Source: Shinella pollutisoli
GTDB taxonomy: Bacteria; Pseudomonadota; Alphaproteobacteria; Rhizobiales; Rhizobiaceae
Reading direction: 5' to 3'
Assembly: GCF_024609765.1 (NCBI RefSeq)
Contig: NZ_JANFDG010000028.1
Location: 1 to 64,000 of the forward strand
DNA length: 64,000 nt
Both the position numbers and the translations under genes were made by a program. Shown here piece by piece: positions 62,675 through 64,000 of the stretch. The first letter of the stretch is position 1. Every line of letters starts with the position of its first letter. Under the pieces are notes generated by a model. It was not told the DNA's origin. It did no database searches and saw nothing but the letters and a program-made list of their open reading frames with translations.

Positions 62675-64000
62675 ATGACGCAATCCTATCCCATCGCCGC
62701 CGCAAGCCCGCTTGCCGCGCTCACCGACGTCACGGTCGACGGCCGTACAAAGGGAATGCCGGGCGCGCTCGCGTCCACGCCGCTCGCGGAGGTCGGCGGC
62801 AAGGGCTGGAACCTCCTGCGTCACGACCTGCCGCTGCCGCTTGCGGTGCTCGACATGGACGCTCTGACGCACAACAGCCGCTGGATCGCCGCGGTCACGA
62901 AGCACTACGGCGTGTCGCTCTGCCCGCACGGCAAGACGACCATGGCGCCGCAGCTGTTCCACCGGCAGCTCGAGGACGGCTGCTGGGGCATCACCCTGTC
63001 GACCCAGCACCAGGTGGCGGTGGGCCGGCACTACGGCGTCTCGCGCATCTTCCTCGCCAACCAGATCCTCGATCCGAACTTCCTCGCCTACGTCGCCGAC
63101 GCGCAGGTGCAGGATCCGGCCTTCGACTTCTACTTCCTGATCGATTCCGCCGAGGGCGTCGATCTCATCGAGCGGACCGCGAAGGGCCGGAGGGGGCATC
63201 GTCCGTTCCAGGTGCTGATTGAGATGGGGCATCCGGACGGGCGCACCGGCTGCCGCACGATGGAGGAGGCGCTCGCACTCGCGCAGCGCGTCAAGGCCAT
63301 GCCGGACGCCGCCGTCATCGTCGGCATCGAAGGGTTCGAGGGCAGCATCCGCGGCAAGGACACGGGTGAGATCGAGGCGCGCATCGTGGCGTTCCTGGAG
63401 CTCATGAACGAGACCGCCCGGCAAATCGAGGCGCGCGGCCTCTTCGGCGGCCGGGAGATCCTGCTGACGGCGGGCGGGTCCGGCTTCTTCGACCTCGTGG
63501 CGCGGACGCTCACGGAGGCCCGTTTCGGCTCGCCGTCGCGCGTCGTGCTGCGCAGCGGCTGCTACATCGCGCACGACGCCGTCATGTATGCCGAGCAGGT
63601 GGCCCGGGCGATCGAGCGGTCTCCCGAGCTCGCCGCGCTTCAGATCCGGCCGCGCCAGGCGCTCACGGTCTGGGCCATGGTGCAGTCGCGCCCGGCCGAC
63701 GACGTGCTCTATCTCAACGTCGGACGGCGCGACGTCTCCTACGACGCGCACCTGCCGCGCGTCCTCAGCTACGTGGACGGCAGCCGGTCGGGCGCCATCC
63801 TGCCGCTGGAAGGCGCGCACGAGACCACGATGCTCTACGACCAGCATGCCTGCGTGCGGTGCCCGCAGGACAGCCCCCTGCGGCCGGGGATGATGGTGCA
63901 GCTCGGCATATCCCATCCGTGCACGACCTTCGACAAATGGGACGTCCTGGCTCTCGTCGACCGGGACCAGAACGTGATCGGCGCCGTGAAGACGTTCTTT
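62675..64000 (+). CDS. D-serine dehydratase-like / D-threonine aldolase-like PLP enzyme (partial)
   Basis: The frame is open for 442 codons to the window edge, so the C terminus is missing. It has an alanine-racemase-type N-terminal barrel with the PLP lysine at Lys87 (CPHGKTTMAP), the glycine-rich phosphate site TAGGSGFFDLV, and the C-terminal D-serine-dehydratase-like domain with a metal-type site ISHPCTTFDKWDVL. Relatives deaminate or cleave D-amino acids. Behind racemase, hydantoinase and carbamoylase it would use the D-amino acid product. The ATG at 62675 follows GGGAAGACAG. Confidence 0.85.
   Translation, partial: MTQSYPIAAASPLAALTDVTVDGRTKGMPGALASTPLAEVGGKGWNLLRHDLPLPLAVLDMDALTHNSRWIAAVTKHYGVSLCPHGKTTMAPQLFHRQLEDGCWGITLSTQHQVAVGRHYGVSRIFLANQILDPNFLAYVADAQVQDPAFDFYFLIDSAEGVDLIERTAKGRRGHRPFQVLIEMGHPDGRTGCRTMEEALALAQRVKAMPDAAVIVGIEGFEGSIRGKDTGEIEARIVAFLELMNETARQIEARGLFGGREILLTAGGSGFFDLVARTLTEARFGSPSRVVLRSGCYIAHDAVMYAEQVARAIERSPELAALQIRPRQALTVWAMVQSRPADDVLYLNVGRRDVSYDAHLPRVLSYVDGSRSGAILPLEGAHETTMLYDQHACVRCPQDSPLRPGMMVQLGISHPCTTFDKWDVLALVDRDQNVIGAVKTFF

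Overview
The window is high-GC DNA from an alphaproteobacterium, most likely a Rhizobiales/Rhizobiaceae member (Ensifer, Rhizobium or Shinella type; this is inference). Supporting signs are FnrN/FixK-type boxes of the form TTGAC-N4-GTCAA, EcfG-type promoters (GGAAC-N17-GTT), abundant rhizobial intergenic palindromes, and dense blocks of ABC-transporter catabolic operons, each with its own regulator, as is common on secondary replicons. No rRNA, tRNA, CRISPR array, complete insertion sequence or prophage gene was recognised.

Layout. 1-638: no supported intact gene, a strong terminator and a short AraC-family 3' remnant. 0.6-4.7 kb: an MFS transporter and a VOC protein on the minus strand, then an ArsR-led operon (ArsR, DUF1428, VOC, double SRPBCC/AHSA1). 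4.9-12.5 kb: an XRE-cupin regulator, a histidinol dehydrogenase paralogue and a minus-strand polyamine-type ABC transporter operon with an embedded amidase; a shared 17-bp motif links both promoter regions. 13-21.9 kb: an arginine deiminase operon (arcD-arcA-arcB-arcC), then a universal stress protein, an Mg-type P-ATPase and a flavodoxin-fold oxidoreductase, with FNR-type boxes at both ends. 21.9-23.1 kb: a diguanylate cyclase.

23.2-49.6 kb is a large set of operons for cyclic amides and imides. An AraC regulator is divergent from an ATP-dependent hydantoinase/oxoprolinase (hyuB, hyuA) and an NCS1 permease. A LysR regulator is divergent from pxpA-biotin carrier-biotin carboxylase-pxpB-pxpC. 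A GntR regulator with two winged-helix domains is divergent from an ABC uptake system with two different ATPases (one lacking the switch histidine), two permeases and a Tat-exported binding protein. Interleaved are two SDR dehydrogenases, an imidase-like metal hydrolase, a small CxxC protein, a COG0523 GTPase, a binding-protein paralogue with no signal peptide, and an amidase. Together they look like uptake, ring opening and deamidation of an imide or lactam that I cannot identify. Five mosaic palindromic repeats and a 225-bp-period tandem duplication lie in this region.

49.7-53.5 kb holds general-stress genes: three EcfG-like promoters drive a lysine-rich small protein, a DUF6766-like membrane protein and a DUF4142 protein; a zinc alcohol dehydrogenase and an SDR follow. 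53.5-64 kb is a hydantoinase pathway controlled by an IclR regulator: D-carbamoylase, a Liv-type ABC transporter, D-hydantoinase, hydantoin racemase, and a D-serine dehydratase-like PLP enzyme that runs off the window end.
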